The position numbers and the translations under genes were made by a program. Below the pieces are notes generated by a model. It made no database searches, was not told where the DNA came from, and saw only the letters and a program-made list of their open reading frames with translations. This document shows positions 62,712-64,000 of a DNA stretch of 64,000 bases, piece after piece. The stretch is from contig MBPM02000131.1 in the NCBI GenBank assembly GCA_001695595.3, positions 62,001 through 126,000 on the forward strand, in the 5' to 3' direction. This stretch comes from Plasmopara viticola (Eukaryota; Oomycota; Peronosporomycetes; Peronosporales; Peronosporaceae). The first letter of the stretch is position 1, and every line of letters begins with the position of its first letter.

Positions 62712-63321
62712 CTAGCGTTTGGCCAACAGTGACGTCTCTTTGGTTTGACGCATCATTTGCACAAATACGTCAAAGTCTGCAGTAGCTACGAGAATCTCGG
62801 AACAGAGAACGGTACCCGATTCCCGGTTGACCTCGTACGCATGGCGCACGAGATCGTAAAACTCGCGCACGGTGGCTCCCTGAGATTGAATATACGCTAC
62901 CAACACATAATTAGGAGACGATGCAATGCGATGCATTCTAAGAGGTTACCTTCAAGTTTCTTTTCAAAGAGAGCAAGAAACTGGTTATATATATCCGTGT
63001 ATCTACCACGATTCCCGTAAGTCAGTACTCGCAACGCTGTCAACATGGCAAACCTTACTCGAGTTTCATCTCTTCACTGTCCAGATCGAAGGCATGACAA
63101 TGATATTCTGCAAAAGTCTCGAATGTGTGGGCAAAATCATCGTCATCGAAGAAATACGTGATGACCTTATCCACGAGATCATTATTACTTGGATCTGAGC
63201 TCATCTCGTCGTCGTCCTTCGCACTTGCTCTTTCGTGTCCTGCATAACCTTTCTCTTCGCTTGTAGATCCGGTATGATTCTTCTCTCCAACCTTGTCGTG
63301 CTTAAACTCTTTGCTTTCCAT
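62712..63321 (-). CDS. BART-domain protein (ARL2BP/CFAP36-like), three exons
   Basis: Exons on the minus strand are 63321-63059, 63002-62950 and 62896-62712, giving 501 nt and a 166-aa protein. The exon sequence joins in frame: KLE|YTDIYNQFLALFEKKLE| followed by AYIQSQGATVREFYDLVRHA. The first 46 residues are polar and variable. Residues about 47-156 fit the BART (binder of ARL2) domain: an acidic FFDDDDFAHTF helix, the aromatic EYTDIYNQF segment that in ARL2BP and CFAP36 leads into LxEKxLE, and a final helix with TADFDVFVQMM matching the conserved (T/A)DFxxFxxM ending. BART proteins bind ARL2/ARL3-type GTPases and in ARL2BP and CFAP36 are linked to cilia. Which of the two families it belongs to cannot be decided. 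Family match is by eye; the splice sites are canonical GT-AG. Confidence 0.82.
62897..62949 (-). other. Intron 2 of the BART gene, 53 nt
   Basis: The intron begins GTAACC (62949-62944) and ends TTGGTAG. Splicing joins G+CG to an Ala codon and fuses EKKLE to AYIQSQG in frame. Reading through would shift into a frame that soon stops. A start at the ATG at 62936 is therefore false, since it lies inside the intron. Confidence 0.78.
63003..63058 (-). other. Intron 1 of the BART gene, 56 nt
   Basis: The intron begins GTAAGG (63058-63053) and ends GTGGTAG (63009-63003). Without splicing the frame would stop at once (GAG TAA). Splicing restores GA+A as Glu and continues into the conserved YTDIYNQF segment. 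It interrupts the codon after its second base. Confidence 0.82.
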
Positions 63322-63657
63322 TCCTCAGAAATTATCAAGAAGAATTACAAGCGAAACGACTCTTCATATGATATATAAGGCTATAAATTCAAATATGTTC
63401 AAACAAAAATTTAAGAAAAGAAAGATATTACTATAAAGTCGTGCGAACATAAGGTATTGACGTAACTAATACAGCTAAAGGAGCAAGAAGAGTTTAAAGC
63501 TATCTACAGCATGGCTACCACGTATATTTTCCATTAAATAAGCTCTCGTATCAATTCACCTTGCTTTCTTTGCACTTCCCGACTGTTTACCTTTTTTTGC
63601 ATTTGGCCACCTTGTGAAAAACTCTCTTTTTCGATCTCAAGCCATGTTTTACACTCT
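63322..63657. other. Upstream region of the BART gene
   Basis: AT-rich region. Reading on the minus strand, TATATATCATATGAAG lies about 40-55 bp before the BART start, and GTCGTTTCGC resembles a degenerate initiator about 35 bp before it. On the minus strand 63534-63657 is an open stretch in a different frame from the small ORF at 63658-63726 and could be its displaced continuation. Confidence 0.4.
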
Positions 63658-63726
63658 TCACTTTTCGATTGCGTGTTCTGCATAAGCCACTGTTGCTGCG
63701 CCAATCAAGAACATTGCCACTTTCAT
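63658..63726 (-). CDS. Very short signal-peptide-like frame, possibly a broken secreted protein
   Basis: Minus-strand ATG at 63726 (an in-frame ATG also lies 18 nt upstream) encodes 22 residues beginning MKVAMFLIGAATVAYA, which has the charged start, hydrophobic core and small residues of a eukaryotic secretion signal, followed by EHAIEK and a stop. One base out of frame, the open stretch continues with ECKTWLEIEKESFSQGG and onwards to a stop at 63534-63536, about 40 codons. A single frameshift would join them into a small secreted protein of about 65 residues. This may be a decayed secreted protein or chance. No effector motif (RxLR, LxLFLAK) is seen. Confidence 0.25.
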   Translation of the reverse strand: MKVAMFLIGAATVAYAEHAIEK

Positions 63727-64000
63727 TCTCCCATCAAAAAGCATATCCTTCGAAGGGATTGTACAACTGATCGGTGTTGCTGCAGCGAAAATCCTCACCA
63801 TTGATCGATGGTGCTACAAAATTAATAAAACTGTGCGTCTAGACCTATAGGGCCACGACACATGGACACAGACGAGTCATCACCTCCCAGCAATTAGACA
63901 TGGAATGCATCAAAGCTACTTTGATCAAAACGACTTTGACAAAAAAAAAGAATTACATGGCTGCAGAAATTGTACCGCTTGACGTGCTGACAGCGGTCAA
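63727..64000. other. Right end of window, nothing recognised
   Basis: Unique-looking sequence without an open frame of useful size. An A-run (AAAAAAAAAG) occurs at about 63942. The window may end before the next gene begins. Confidence 0.45.

Noticed and set aside
62712..62936. 74-aa protein starting at the ATG at 62936 (minus strand)
   Set aside because: The ATG lies within intron 2; the true exon begins at 62896 and joins upstream exons in frame.
62745..63198. Plus-strand frames of 90-91 codons opposite the BART gene
   Set aside because: They are antisense to exons with a clear family match and canonical splice sites.

Overview
This window is eukaryotic. It most likely comes from an oomycete (Peronosporales-like). 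The grounds are very short GT-AG introns (56 and 53 nt) in a gene near the right end, compact intergenic spaces, and a sequence at 58205-58220 that resembles the oomycete Inr/FPR core promoter just upstream of a start codon. The species cannot be named from the sequence alone.

Positions 1 to about 56385 (88% of the window) are one continuous satellite array with no credible gene. The basic unit is a monomer of about 100 bp. Three diverged monomer types (called A, B and C here) alternate to give a unit of about 298-300 bp. The array changes orientation near 917, 10832 and 54360. Several higher-order repeats (HORs) lie on top of the trimer: a 1190-1191 bp HOR (about three copies, 3930-7440), a 548-550 bp HOR (four copies, 24181-25992) that carries a 166-bp non-satellite insert, and a 1.84-kb HOR of about eighteen monomers (twelve anchors, about 29.6-51.5 kb) whose central units look nearly identical. 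Older, more diverged monomers in opposite orientation form the right edge (54360-56385). This is the picture expected from repeated unequal exchange: young homogeneous core, older edges. The many 60-134 codon open frames in the array are repeat by-products.

Positions 56386-64000 are ordinary gene-bearing DNA. In order: a frameshifted or wrongly split coding relic next to the array (about 56596-57241, +); a 165-aa acidic protein with an N-terminal PAM2 (poly(A)-binding-protein interaction) motif (58247-58744, +); a weak 95-aa open frame (59246-59533, -); an 801-aa coiled-coil protein with two IQ motifs (60257-62662, +); and a three-exon gene for a 166-aa BART-domain (ARL2BP/CFAP36-like) protein (62712-63321, -), tail to tail with the IQ gene and only 49 bp from it. 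BART and IQ/coiled-coil proteins often act in cilia and microtubule biology, so the pair may serve the zoospore flagellum; this is inference. A very short signal-peptide-like frame lies at 63658-63726 (-).

The most unusual content is the satellite itself: a trimer-based, multi-HOR, orientation-switching array that has captured and amplified a foreign 166-bp segment and meets genes within a few hundred bases.
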